Assembly: GCA_964398035.1 (NCBI GenBank)
Contig: CAYNLI010000015.1
Span: 1-33,787 of the forward strand
Origin: Saonia sp964398035
GTDB taxonomy: Bacteria; Bacteroidota; Bacteroidia; Flavobacteriales; Flavobacteriaceae
Direction of reading: 5' to 3'
Length of the DNA: 33,787 nt
Shown: positions 17,151-25,542 of the stretch, in pieces
Position numbering within the stretch: position 1 is the stretch's first letter
Layout of the letters: each line of letters opens with the position of its first letter
Notes under the pieces: model-generated
Database searches by the model: none
The model's input: only the letters and a program-made list of their open reading frames with translations
What the model was told of the DNA's origin: nothing
Made by a program: the position numbers and the translations under genes

Positions 17151-19976
17151 ATGAGATATTTTTTTATGTTCTTGGTTTCTATTGTGGTTTTTAATTTAAA
17201 TGCGCAAGAGACTGGGAGTATTGTTGGAAAACTTATAGATAAAGAGGTAAATGATGAGCCTTTGGCCTTTGCAAATGTTCTTATAAAAGGAACAACAAAA
17301 GGAACCACCTCAGATTTTGATGGCTTATATGAAATAACAAATATGAAGCCTGGCATTTATGTTATTGTTTATAGTTATTTGGGTTATGAAACCATAGAAA
17401 TTTCAGATGTTGAGGTTGTTGCAGGAAAGGTCACCACCATTAACATTCCCATGAGCGTTTCCCAAGGGGTGGCATTGGATGAAGTTGTTGTTATCACTTC
17501 AGCTAGAAAAGATTCTGAAACTGCTTTGCTTTTAGATCAAAAGAAAGCTGTGGAAATCAAAGAAAGCATAGGGGGCCAAGAGTTGGCCAAAATAGGTGTT
17601 TCTGACGCTGCTACCGCCACAACAAAAATATCAGGGGTAAGCAGCAGTGAAGCTTCTGGAAACATTTTTGTAAGAGGTCTTGGTGACAGATATCTATCAA
17701 CTACCTTGAATGGTCTTCCTGTACCCTCAGATGATGTTGAAAAGAAAAATATCGATCTTTCCCTTTTCCCAACTCGGGTCATCCAAAATGTAAGTATAAG
17801 CAAAACGTACTCTTCTAAATCATCAGCTGACCAATCTTCTGGAACTATTAATATAACATCTAGAGAACTTAAAGGCTCTAGTGAATTTAGCGTTAGTTTA
17901 TCAGGAGGGGTTAACAGTAATGTGGTAAAATCTGGGGTTTGGGATGATTTTAAAGTGTCGCCCAATCAAAGTGATGCTGTTTTAGGTTTTTATAGCACAA
18001 AAGCTACTACTAAAGAACAGATTACCCAACAAGGATGGAATACCAGAAAACAAGATAATCCTGTAGATCATTCTTTATCATTATCTGTGGGTAAAAAATT
18101 TAATGAGAAATTATCTACATTTCTTACAGTATCACATTCACAAGAATATGGGTACACTCAAGGTGTTTACAGAAAATTTGGCGATAATTCTATAAAAGAT
18201 TCAATTACCGATGCAACGACTTTTGACAAAAAAATAATAAATACCGGGTTATTGGATATTACTTATTTTTTAAATGAAAAAAATAAATTAAAATCCAGCA
18301 CTTTCTTTGTTAACAAACTAAGTGAATCTGTTTTTGAGGGTGGCAGAAATGGAAAAGCTTTACGTAATGATGAAACAAGTGCGGCAGATGGATTAACCCA
18401 GTTCATCAGAGATCAAAATACAAAGCAGACACGCTTATTAACAACACAGCTTTTAGGAACACATCACCTAACAGAAAAAAACACTGTAGAATGGGCGGGA
18501 AGTTTTAACCTGTTAAATGCCTATGAACCCAATAGAATACGAAACGAGGTAAATATTGTCCCTAATGGATCTTTTGTTCAATTTGGAAGAGTTGGTGGTT
18601 TTCAACAAAGAAAATCCAATCAGAAAATTGAAGACGTAGAATATAATGGTTACTTAAGAGACATTCTACAGTTAATAAACAAAGAAAATAAATCCTTTAA
18701 AATAGAGCTAGGGCTTTTTTCTAGAAATAAAACAAGGGATTTTAGTTCTGAATTTGTTGGGCTGGAAGAAACTTCTTTAAATGCTGTAAAGCCTATTTCT
18801 ATTGATGATATAGGCGCAGTAATACAACAAGCGGCTTTTGATGCTGATTTATTGAAAATTAATTTACTAGGAACCAATGGCAATGGGGAAAACAAAGATA
18901 TATACACCGGGGACCTAACTTCTTCTGCTGCTTATGCCGATTTTAACCTTAGACTTCATAAATGGAATTTCAATGTTGGGCTTCGTTATCAAAAAGACGA
19001 AATTAAAGTTTCTTATGATATAGGAAACCTTAACCCAAGAACTGGTAATAGCAATAAAGACTATGATAATATTTATCCCAGCCTTCATATAAAATATGCC
19101 CTTAATGATTTTCATGCATTAAGACTTGCTATAAGCAGAACCATAACCTTACCAGAATTTAAAGAAATAGCTCCTTTTGAATATATTTCTCCAACAGGAC
19201 AATTATCCTCAGGAAATCCAGAATTAGAAGCATCTTATAATTTAAATTATGATTTAAAATGGGAATACTTCCCTTCAAGTGGCCAATTAGTTTCATTATC
19301 TGCATTTCATAAAAATATTTCAGACCCTATCAACAGGGTAAAAAAGAGAAGTGCTTCTGGGGTTTTCTCCTATTTTAATTCTGGTAATGAAGCTGACATT
19401 TATGGATTAGAAGCCGAAACCAAAATAGCTCTGGTCAGCCCTATTGAAAATGACGAAGACGGCTCAAAATCTGGTTATGGATTAAATCTGGTTTTCAATG
19501 CAACGCGCATGTGGCACAAACAAGATTTAAAAGAAGTGTTTAATGAAAATGGCATTTTAATAAACAGTTTTAGGTATAACAACAATGATGAGATTGGGTT
19601 GCAGGGAGCTTCTGATTGGATATTCAATACAAGTTTAAACTTTACATCTACTAGCAAAAACCCTTTTTCTGCGGCTATAACCGCAAATTATGCCTCAGAT
19701 AAAATATTTGCTCTTGGAGTACCCAACGACCAGCCAACAGATGTTTTTTATGACGATGCCATCATTGAAAAAGGCTTTGTTGTTTTGGACGCAGTAATCA
19801 GTAAAAAAATAGGAAAACACTGGAGCACACGCCTTACAGGCAAGAACTTATTAAATCCTGAAATCATACAAAAACAAAAAGTAAAAAATATTAATACTAA
19901 TGTAGAAACAGATAGAACGGTTCTTTCTTACTCTACAGGAACTGGTCTAAGTCTAGGCCTTAACTATAGCTTTTAA
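17151..19976 (+). CDS. TonB-dependent outer-membrane receptor with carboxypeptidase-regulatory-like domain
   Basis: A 941-residue receptor. I use the ATG at 17151 (MRYFFMFLVSIVVFNLNAQ, a signal peptide); the in-frame TTG just before it is not needed. A CarboxypepD-reg-like/CNA-B domain (about 20-106, GSIVGKLIDKE to TTINIPMSV) precedes the plug (about 125-235, with FVRGLGDRYLSTTLNGLPVP) and a long beta-barrel ending in LGLNYSF with terminal Phe. Such receptors import substrates across the outer membrane using TonB. There is no SusD partner; the next gene is a surface-type lipoprotein instead, which argues against a standard glycan locus. TTTCTTTG at 17124-17131 is a weak -7 candidate. Confidence 0.94.
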   Translation: MRYFFMFLVSIVVFNLNAQETGSIVGKLIDKEVNDEPLAFANVLIKGTTKGTTSDFDGLYEITNMKPGIYVIVYSYLGYETIEISDVEVVAGKVTTINIPMSVSQGVALDEVVVITSARKDSETALLLDQKKAVEIKESIGGQELAKIGVSDAATATTKISGVSSSEASGNIFVRGLGDRYLSTTLNGLPVPSDDVEKKNIDLSLFPTRVIQNVSISKTYSSKSSADQSSGTINITSRELKGSSEFSVSLSGGVNSNVVKSGVWDDFKVSPNQSDAVLGFYSTKATTKEQITQQGWNTRKQDNPVDHSLSLSVGKKFNEKLSTFLTVSHSQEYGYTQGVYRKFGDNSIKDSITDATTFDKKIINTGLLDITYFLNEKNKLKSSTFFVNKLSESVFEGGRNGKALRNDETSAADGLTQFIRDQNTKQTRLLTTQLLGTHHLTEKNTVEWAGSFNLLNAYEPNRIRNEVNIVPNGSFVQFGRVGGFQQRKSNQKIEDVEYNGYLRDILQLINKENKSFKIELGLFSRNKTRDFSSEFVGLEETSLNAVKPISIDDIGAVIQQAAFDADLLKINLLGTNGNGENKDIYTGDLTSSAAYADFNLRLHKWNFNVGLRYQKDEIKVSYDIGNLNPRTGNSNKDYDNIYPSLHIKYALNDFHALRLAISRTITLPEFKEIAPFEYISPTGQLSSGNPELEASYNLNYDLKWEYFPSSGQLVSLSAFHKNISDPINRVKKRSASGVFSYFNSGNEADIYGLEAETKIALVSPIENDEDGSKSGYGLNLVFNATRMWHKQDLKEVFNENGILINSFRYNNNDEIGLQGASDWIFNTSLNFTSTSKNPFSAAITANYASDKIFALGVPNDQPTDVFYDDAIIEKGFVVLDAVISKKIGKHWSTRLTGKNLLNPEIIQKQKVKNINTNVETDRTVLSYSTGTGLSLGLNYSF

Positions 19977-20013
19977 TTAAATACAAATCTTTTTTAACAA
20001 AAACTTAATTATT

Positions 20014-21117
20014 ATGAAAACGAAAATTGTAAAATTCTCAATGGTTCTTATGACTGTAGCTGCCTTATTTTTGGCAAGTTGTAGTTCAGATGATGGCGGT
20101 ACAGATCCTACTGCCCAAGCAACTTGTTCTGATCAAATTCAAAATGGAGATGAAACTGGTGTTGATTGTGGCGGTTCCTGTTCTGCATGCGCAGTAGCAG
20201 AAGTTACTGATTTGGAAGGTTCTTTAACAGAAGATAGAACTCTTTTGGCAACAGAATCTTATTCTTTAAAGGGCACCTTTAGTGTAGCATCTGGAGCTAC
20301 GTTAACTATTCCTGCAGGAACAAAAATAACCGCAGATGTAGAAACTGGAAACGAAACAAGTACATATATCGTTGTACAAAAAGGAGGAAAAATACTTGTT
20401 CAAGGAACTTCTTCCAGTCCTGTAATCATGACTTCTACTAGTAAAAAAGCAGGCGACTGGGGCGGATTGGTAATCGCAGGTAACGCAACTACCACTAAAG
20501 GTGTAGATGCAACTGCTGAGGTTGGTGGTATTAAATACGGTGGTACTGATGACACGGACAATTCTGGGTCTATTAGTTACCTAGTGATCAAATATGCTGG
20601 TGCTCAAATAAACACAGAGTCTCAATATAATGGCCTTACTCTTTATGCTGTAGGTTCTGGTACTACTATTGATTATGTTGCCATGATAGATGGTAAGGAT
20701 GATGGCGTAGAGTTCTTTGGAGGAACAGTTTCTGCTTCTAACCTTTATCTTGAAAACAACGAAGACGATGCTGTAGATTGGACAGAAGGCTGGAATGGCA
20801 CAGTAACAAACACTTATGTATCTCACACTATTGCAGGGTTTTCTACCGCTGTTGAAGGTGACAAAGTAAACAACAATCCTAAACTAATAAACTTTACTGC
20901 GGTTTCTACTGTTGGCGGTACAGCTTTACAATTCAAAGCTACTTCTGGAGCAACTTTGTCTACTGTTCACTTATCTGGTTATGATACCTATGTAGACATG
21001 AAAGATGATGGCTCTGTTGCTAATGTAATTGTAGATGACACCCCATTGACAACTGTTGATGATGATGTTTTTAATGCTACTGCATTAGACATCTCAGCTT
21101 GGACTTGGTTCAACTAG
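20014..21117 (+). CDS. Surface-type lipoprotein with beta-helix-like repeats
   Basis: A 367-residue lipoprotein: signal peptide and lipobox LASC with Cys23, followed by SSDDGG, an acidic pattern resembling the Bacteroidota export signal that sends lipoproteins to the cell surface. A short Cys motif follows (C38, C52, C56, C59, in QNGDETGVDCGGSCSAC), which looks like a small disulfide-bonded or metal-binding linker. The rest is Gly/Thr/Val-rich with repeated short strands (YIVVQKGGKILVQG, GDWGGLVIAGNA, NGLTLYAVGSG), suggesting a parallel beta-helix. It starts 37 bases after the receptor gene and is followed by a strong terminator, so it is its operon partner, possibly capturing substrate. No specific function is known to me. 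Confidence 0.85.
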   Translation: MKTKIVKFSMVLMTVAALFLASCSSDDGGTDPTAQATCSDQIQNGDETGVDCGGSCSACAVAEVTDLEGSLTEDRTLLATESYSLKGTFSVASGATLTIPAGTKITADVETGNETSTYIVVQKGGKILVQGTSSSPVIMTSTSKKAGDWGGLVIAGNATTTKGVDATAEVGGIKYGGTDDTDNSGSISYLVIKYAGAQINTESQYNGLTLYAVGSGTTIDYVAMIDGKDDGVEFFGGTVSASNLYLENNEDDAVDWTEGWNGTVTNTYVSHTIAGFSTAVEGDKVNNNPKLINFTAVSTVGGTALQFKATSGATLSTVHLSGYDTYVDMKDDGSVANVIVDDTPLTTVDDDVFNATALDISAWTWFN

Positions 21118-21142
21118 TAATAAAATAAGTTAATTTAAGTAT

Positions 21143-21171
21143 AAAAGCCTCGCATGTGTGAGGCTTTTTTT
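21143..21171 (+). terminator. Intrinsic terminator of the receptor/lipoprotein operon
   Basis: AGCCTC (21146-21151) pairs with GAGGCT (21160-21165), extended outward by A-T pairs, with an 8-nt loop and a run of seven Ts. It starts 26 bases after the lipoprotein stop. Confidence 0.88.
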
Positions 21172-21174
21172 ATC

Positions 21175-21213
21175 GATGAAATGCATATAAATATCGATAT
21201 TGTGCATTTCATC
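21175..21213. repeat. 39-bp near-palindrome in the gap before the first small T9SS gene
   Basis: GATGAAATGCA (21175-21185) and TGCATTTCATC (21203-21213) are perfect 11-bp inverted arms. Between them lies a second perfect palindrome, AATATCGATATT (21190-21201), offset by 1.5 bases from the centre of the outer one. It comes right after the terminator and about 40 bases before the likely -7 element (TATCTTTA, 21255-21262) of the next gene. It has no T-run, so an operator or repeat element is more likely than another terminator. Confidence 0.6.
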
Positions 21214-21268
21214 TAATTTCTGTGTTTTTTGTAAGAAGCAAACTTCAAATTCAATATCTTTATAGCAT

Positions 21269-21577
21269 ATGAAGCACTATTACTTAATTATTTTCTTTTT
21301 TATTTGCGCTACCAGTTTTGGACAAGAATCCAAAAACGGTGGTGAAATAGAGGGTTTTGCGTTATATCCTAATCCTACTATCAATGGAAAAGTTTTTATT
21401 AATACAGCAGATAATGCCCCTAAGAAAATAATAATTTTTAATGTTTTAGGCACTCAAGTATTGGAAACCACTATACTTGGAAAAGAATTGAATTTATCTG
21501 ATTTGGACGCTGGCATATATGTCCTTCGCGTTTTGGAAAAAGACAAAGTAGCTACTAGAAAACTTATTATAAAATAA
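21269..21577 (+). CDS. Small secreted protein made almost only of a T9SS type A sorting domain
   Basis: 102 residues: a signal peptide (MKHYYLIIFFFICATSFGQ), about 12 linker residues, then a complete type IX secretion sorting domain with its marks FALYPNP, IIIFNVLGTQVLE, and LDAGIYVLRVLEKDK...TRKLIIK at the end. Sorting domains normally sit at the end of large enzymes or adhesins and are removed on export or attachment. Here there is practically no cargo. A paralogue follows 158 bases downstream. The function is unknown; it could be a small surface-attached protein, a competitor for the T9SS machinery, or a remnant. The clean reading frame argues against decay. Confidence 0.88.
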   Translation: MKHYYLIIFFFICATSFGQESKNGGEIEGFALYPNPTINGKVFINTADNAPKKIIIFNVLGTQVLETTILGKELNLSDLDAGIYVLRVLEKDKVATRKLIIK

Positions 21578-21735
21578 GCACTTCTCCAATTTATAACTTA
21601 CTGACTGTATGCTTTTTTATAATAAAAAAGCCCGAAAACAGTATTAACCTACAAAAAGTGGTGTTTCACAACATTTAATACCTTAACAGCAGGTACTTGG
21701 CTATATTTACAGTGTTGATTCCAAATCAATCTTAA

Positions 21736-22059
21736 ATGAAACAAATCTACTTAATCCTGTTATTGGTGTTTACGGCTACATTATCTGCACAAGATATCGC
21801 TGAAAACCGAATGGTTAAAATTGAGGAGATTCCCAATTTTAAATTATATCCCAATCCAGCTTTTGATGATGTGGTATATGTTACCACAGAAAAAAATAAG
21901 AATAAAGACATTGTTATTTATGATGTTTTTGGAGAAGTTGTGCTAAGAGATAAAATAGCATCCAGTATACTTAATATATCTAAATTATCCCCAGGAGTAT
22001 ATGTTCTCAAAGTAATGGAGGATAGTAAATGTATGACTAGAAAACTGGTAGTACGATAG
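21736..22059 (+). CDS. Second small secreted protein made almost only of a T9SS sorting domain
   Basis: 107 residues, same design as the gene before it: signal peptide (MKQIYLILLLVFTATLSAQ), a linker of about 15 residues (DIAENRMVKIEEIPN), then the sorting domain with FKLYPNP, IVIYDVFGEVVLRDKI, LSPGVYVLKVMED and final TRKLVVR. The two are alike in layout and motifs yet clearly diverged in sequence, so the duplication is not recent. It has its own upstream TATATTTA (21712-21719) as a possible -7 element and a strong terminator behind it. Confidence 0.88.
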   Translation: MKQIYLILLLVFTATLSAQDIAENRMVKIEEIPNFKLYPNPAFDDVVYVTTEKNKNKDIVIYDVFGEVVLRDKIASSILNISKLSPGVYVLKVMEDSKCMTRKLVVR

Positions 22060-22082
22060 AATAAAAACAGTTTATAATATAT

Positions 22083-22114
22083 AATGCCTCTTTTCTAGAG
22101 GCATTTTTGTTTTA
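22083..22114 (+). terminator. Intrinsic terminator after the second small T9SS gene
   Basis: ATGCCTCT (22084-22091) pairs perfectly with AGAGGCAT (22097-22104) around a 5-nt loop, followed by TTTTTGTTTT. It separates the T9SS genes from the LuxE-like gene. Confidence 0.88.
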
Positions 22115-22157
22115 CACCCTTTTCTATATTCTTACCTTTACATGAGTTAGGCATTGG

Positions 22158-23135
22158 ATGAATAGCAGCAAAATATTTAATAAAACCACTGAAAAAGAAT
22201 TTGAAGCATTGGCATTGGAGGTTTTTTCCTTTCAATACACCAACAATCCCATTTATTCTGAGTTCTGTCAGCATTTAGGGGCGACTCCAAAAAATATAAA
22301 AAAAATATCTCAAATCCCTTTTTTACCTATTGCCTTTTTTAAATCTAAACGGGTGGTTTTAAACAATCAAAAAGCAGAAATTATATTCACCAGTAGTGGC
22401 ACAACAGGGAGCAATACCAGTAAACATATAGTCACAGATGTTAACCTATATGAACAAAGCTATCTTGCCGCTTTTAAACATTTTTACGGAAACATAGAAG
22501 ACTATTGCATACTGGCCCTTTTGCCATCTTATTTAGAAAGGGAGGGTTCCTCTTTAATCTATATGGTAAATGACCTTATAGAAAAAAGCAATCACCCAGA
22601 TAGTGGCTTTTATTTGCATGACCTCAACAGTTTAAAGAGCAAATTAATAGAACTGGAAAATAAAAAAATTAACGTTCTTTTAATTGGGGTTTCTTTTGCA
22701 TTACTGGATATGGCTGAAAACCACCCTATGCAACTAAATCATACCATAGTTATGGAAACAGGCGGTATGAAAGGTAAAAGAAAAGAAATGATTCGGGAAG
22801 AATTACATCAAATACTAAAAAAGGGGTTTGGTGTACCGAAAATACACTCAGAATATGGAATGACCGAGCTTTTATCACAAGCCTATTCCAAGGGAGAAGG
22901 TGTTTTTAAGACACCTCCATGGATGAAAATAATGATTCGTGATACAGAAGACCCTTTAACGTTACAACCAATAGGAAAAACAGGCGGAATAAATGTAATA
23001 GATTTGGCCAATATTAATTCTTGCTCCTTTATTGCCACTCAAGATCTGGGGAAAGTTTATCATGATGGAAGTTTTGAAATTCTAGGTCGTTTTGACCATT
23101 CAGATATTAGAGGGTGCAATTTAATGGTGTTGTAA
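22158..23135 (+). CDS. LuxE-like acyl-protein synthetase / adenylate-forming enzyme
   Basis: A 325-residue member of the LuxE/PaaK-like adenylating family. The nucleotide motif SSGTTGS lies at 79-85; SEYGMTELLSQAY and GRFDHSDIRGCN are the conserved later motifs. In luminous bacteria LuxE activates a fatty acid as acyl-AMP and holds it as a thioester for reduction by LuxC. Here there is no luxC, luxD, luciferase or reductase gene, and the gene sits alone behind a terminator, one base from the convergent tyrS stop. It is probably a stand-alone carboxylic-acid-activating enzyme; its substrate and partner are unknown. Confidence 0.85.
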   Translation: MNSSKIFNKTTEKEFEALALEVFSFQYTNNPIYSEFCQHLGATPKNIKKISQIPFLPIAFFKSKRVVLNNQKAEIIFTSSGTTGSNTSKHIVTDVNLYEQSYLAAFKHFYGNIEDYCILALLPSYLEREGSSLIYMVNDLIEKSNHPDSGFYLHDLNSLKSKLIELENKKINVLLIGVSFALLDMAENHPMQLNHTIVMETGGMKGKRKEMIREELHQILKKGFGVPKIHSEYGMTELLSQAYSKGEGVFKTPPWMKIMIRDTEDPLTLQPIGKTGGINVIDLANINSCSFIATQDLGKVYHDGSFEILGRFDHSDIRGCNLMVL

Positions 23136-24431
23136 TCAACTCACTACCAACACAAAATAATTTTTCTTACCACGTTGTAACAAAACAAACTTATCATTGA
23201 TTAAATCAGAAGAACCAATGATATAATCATCTTTTACCTTTTCCTTGTTCACAGAAATGGAATTCTGTTTCAACTCCCTTCTAGCCTCACCGTTAGAACT
23301 TAAAAAACCCGTTTTAGCAGCCAATGCCCCAATCATATCCAATCCACTTTCTATTTCAGATTTAGAAATTTCTGCCTGTGGTACGCCTTCAAAAACATCT
23401 AAAAAAGTTTTTTCGTCCAACTTCTTTAAATCATCAGAGGTGGATTTTCCAAAAAGAATGTTACTGGCTTTTATGGCATTGTCCAAATCTTCTTGGGAAT
23501 GCACCATTATCGTAATCTCTTCTGCCAATCGTTTTTGTAATACTCTAAGGTGTGGTGCTTCAGCATGTTCTTTAACCAAGCTTTCTATTTCTTCTTTAGA
23601 AAGAAACGTAAATATTTTAATGTATTTTTCAGCATCGGCATCAGAAGTATTTAACCAATATTGATAAAATTTATAAGGTGAAGTCCTGTTGGCATCCAAC
23701 CATACGTTGCCACCCTCGGTCTTTCCAAATTTTGTCCCATCAGCTTTTGTAATCAAAGGGCAAGTAAGTGCATATCCCTTTCCGCCACCTATCCTACGGA
23801 TAAGTTCTGTACCAGTGGTAATATTCCCCCATTGATCACTACCACCCATTTGCAGCGTACAATTATAGTTTTGGTAGAGGTATAAAAAATCATAGCCTTG
23901 CACCAATTGATACGTAAACTCCGTAAAAGACATCCCTTCTTTGGCTTCTGAAGACAAGCGTTTTTTTACAGAATCTTTCCCCATCATATAGTTTACCGTA
24001 ATATGTTTGCCAACATCACGAATAAACTCCAAGAATGAAAAATCTTTCATCCAATCATAATTGTTCACCAATATAGCAGCATTGTCTGCATCACTTTTAA
24101 AATCCAAAAAGCGGGACAATTGCTCCTTTATTGCATTTTGATTGTGGCGTAAAGTAGGCTCATCCAACAAATTACGTTCTGCAGATTTCCCAGATGGATC
24201 ACCGATCATACCAGTTGCCCCACCAATTAAAGCGTAAGGTTTATGACCTGCCAGTTGAAAATGACGCAACATCATTACACCTACCAAATGACCAATATGC
24301 AACGAATCGGCCGTTGGATCTATTCCCATATAGGCAGATTGCATTCCTTGAAGCAAATGCTCTTCTGTTCCCGGCATTGCATCATGCAACATCCCCCTCC
24401 ATTTTAATTCTGCCACAAAATTTGATGTCAT
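23136..24431 (-). CDS. tyrS: Tyrosyl-tRNA synthetase
   Basis: A 431-residue class I synthetase that charges tRNA-Tyr. HIGH motif HIGH at 45-48, KMSKS loop as KFGKT at 234-238, tyrosine-site residues in YDFLYLYQNYN and GGSDQWGNI, and a C-terminal S4 RNA-binding domain ending in KNYFVLVVS. Length is normal for the bacterial enzyme. Monocistronic; a -7 element lies 26 bases before the start. No T-box-like leader is visible. Confidence 0.97.
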   Translation of the reverse strand: MTSNFVAELKWRGMLHDAMPGTEEHLLQGMQSAYMGIDPTADSLHIGHLVGVMMLRHFQLAGHKPYALIGGATGMIGDPSGKSAERNLLDEPTLRHNQNAIKEQLSRFLDFKSDADNAAILVNNYDWMKDFSFLEFIRDVGKHITVNYMMGKDSVKKRLSSEAKEGMSFTEFTYQLVQGYDFLYLYQNYNCTLQMGGSDQWGNITTGTELIRRIGGGKGYALTCPLITKADGTKFGKTEGGNVWLDANRTSPYKFYQYWLNTSDADAEKYIKIFTFLSKEEIESLVKEHAEAPHLRVLQKRLAEEITIMVHSQEDLDNAIKASNILFGKSTSDDLKKLDEKTFLDVFEGVPQAEISKSEIESGLDMIGALAAKTGFLSSNGEARRELKQNSISVNKEKVKDDYIIGSSDLINDKFVLLQRGKKNYFVLVVS

Positions 24432-24457
24432 TCTATTTCCTCTTAGATTAATTGTTG

Positions 24458-24465
24458 CAAATATA
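24458..24465 (-). promoter_or_regulatory. Putative -7 promoter element for tyrS
   Basis: Minus strand TATATTTG, an exact TAnnTTTG match, 26 bases before the tyrS start. Confidence 0.5.
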
Positions 24466-24522
24466 AAAGAAATAGTAAAGTTAGACCTGATGTGAAAATG
24501 AATTAATCCATGGAAAAATGAG

Positions 24523-24530
24523 TAAATTTG
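24523..24530 (+). promoter_or_regulatory. -7-like element directly before the SDR start codon
   Basis: TAAATTTG fits TAnnTTTG and ends only four bases before the ATG at 24535. If used, transcription would begin at or next to the A of the ATG, giving a leaderless message. Confidence 0.4.
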
Positions 24531-24534
24531 AAAT

Positions 24535-25542
24535 ATGGTTTTAGTTACAGGCGGTACGGGTTTAGTTGGCTCTCATCTTTTATTTCAATTGGTAAATAAA
24601 GGACTTACAGTAAAAGCTATCCATAGAAAGCAAAGCAATTTAGATAGGGTGAAAAAAATTTTCTCCTATTATTCTGAAAATGCCATTGATTTATTTAACA
24701 AAATAGAATGGATAGAAACCGACCTTAATAACATCCCCGAACTTGAAATTGCTTTTACTGATGTTACCCATGTATACCATGCCGCAGCACTCATCTCATT
24801 TGACCCTAGAGATTATCAAAAACTAAGAAAAATCAATGTAAAGGGCACCAAAAACATAGTGAATATCTGCATAGCAGAAAACATTAAAAAGCTTTGTTAC
24901 GTAAGCACTATTGGGGCTATTGGACCTAGTATTAATGAAGAAATAATGGCTGAGAAAAATGAATGGAACGATGCACATGCTAATGTTTATGCCCTGACCA
25001 AATATGATGCAGAAATGGAGGTTTGGCGAGCTTCACAAGAAGGGTTAGATGTTGTTATTGTAAATCCTGGAGTAATTTTAGGTCCTGGGTTTTGGGATAT
25101 GGGAAGTGGAAAATTCTTTTCTTTGGCTGCAAAAGGTCAAAAATATTATCCTCCAAGTGGCACTGGTTTTATTGCTGTGAACGATGTTATTAAAATGATG
25201 ATTTCTTTGATGGAATCTTCCATTAAAAACGAACGTTTTATTGCTGTCAACAAAAACCTAACGTATAAAGAAATTCTCAACTCAATTGCTACAGAACTTA
25301 AAAGACCTGTCCCCAAGAATAAATTAAAGTTATGGCAATTAGAACTTTTACGGCGATTGGATTGGCTTAAAACATTATTAACAGGAAAAGAAAGAAAACT
25401 GACCAAAAACGGTGTAATTTCTTTACGAAAAAGAAGAGTGTTCAGTAATGAAAAAATTACAAGAGCGCTTCAATTTAATTATGAGCCTTTGGAGAAGACT
25501 ATTGAATTTTCTTGCCAACATTATACAAAAGAAAATTCTTAA
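24535..25542 (+). CDS. NAD(P)-dependent epimerase/dehydratase (extended SDR)
   Basis: A 335-residue extended short-chain dehydrogenase. The cofactor motif TGGTGLVG is at 5-12, so the annotated ATG must be right. The catalytic pair Tyr152-x-x-x-Lys156 lies in VYALTKYDAEMEV, with the Ser in YVSTIGAIG. Relatives act on nucleotide sugars, dihydroflavonols or steroids; the substrate is not clear here. The stop overlaps the convergent DUF4296 stop by four bases. No pathway neighbours give a hint. Confidence 0.88.
   Translation: MVLVTGGTGLVGSHLLFQLVNKGLTVKAIHRKQSNLDRVKKIFSYYSENAIDLFNKIEWIETDLNNIPELEIAFTDVTHVYHAAALISFDPRDYQKLRKINVKGTKNIVNICIAENIKKLCYVSTIGAIGPSINEEIMAEKNEWNDAHANVYALTKYDAEMEVWRASQEGLDVVIVNPGVILGPGFWDMGSGKFFSLAAKGQKYYPPSGTGFIAVNDVIKMMISLMESSIKNERFIAVNKNLTYKEILNSIATELKRPVPKNKLKLWQLELLRRLDWLKTLLTGKERKLTKNGVISLRKRRVFSNEKITRALQFNYEPLEKTIEFSCQHYTKENS

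Noticed and set aside
21611..21631. GCTTTTTTAT-A-ATAAAAAAGC inverted repeat as a terminator between the two small T9SS genes
   Set aside because: The G-C pairs are at the outer base and the stem interior is all A-T with almost no loop; no T-run follows the stem. Probably just composition, though it is a perfect palindrome.
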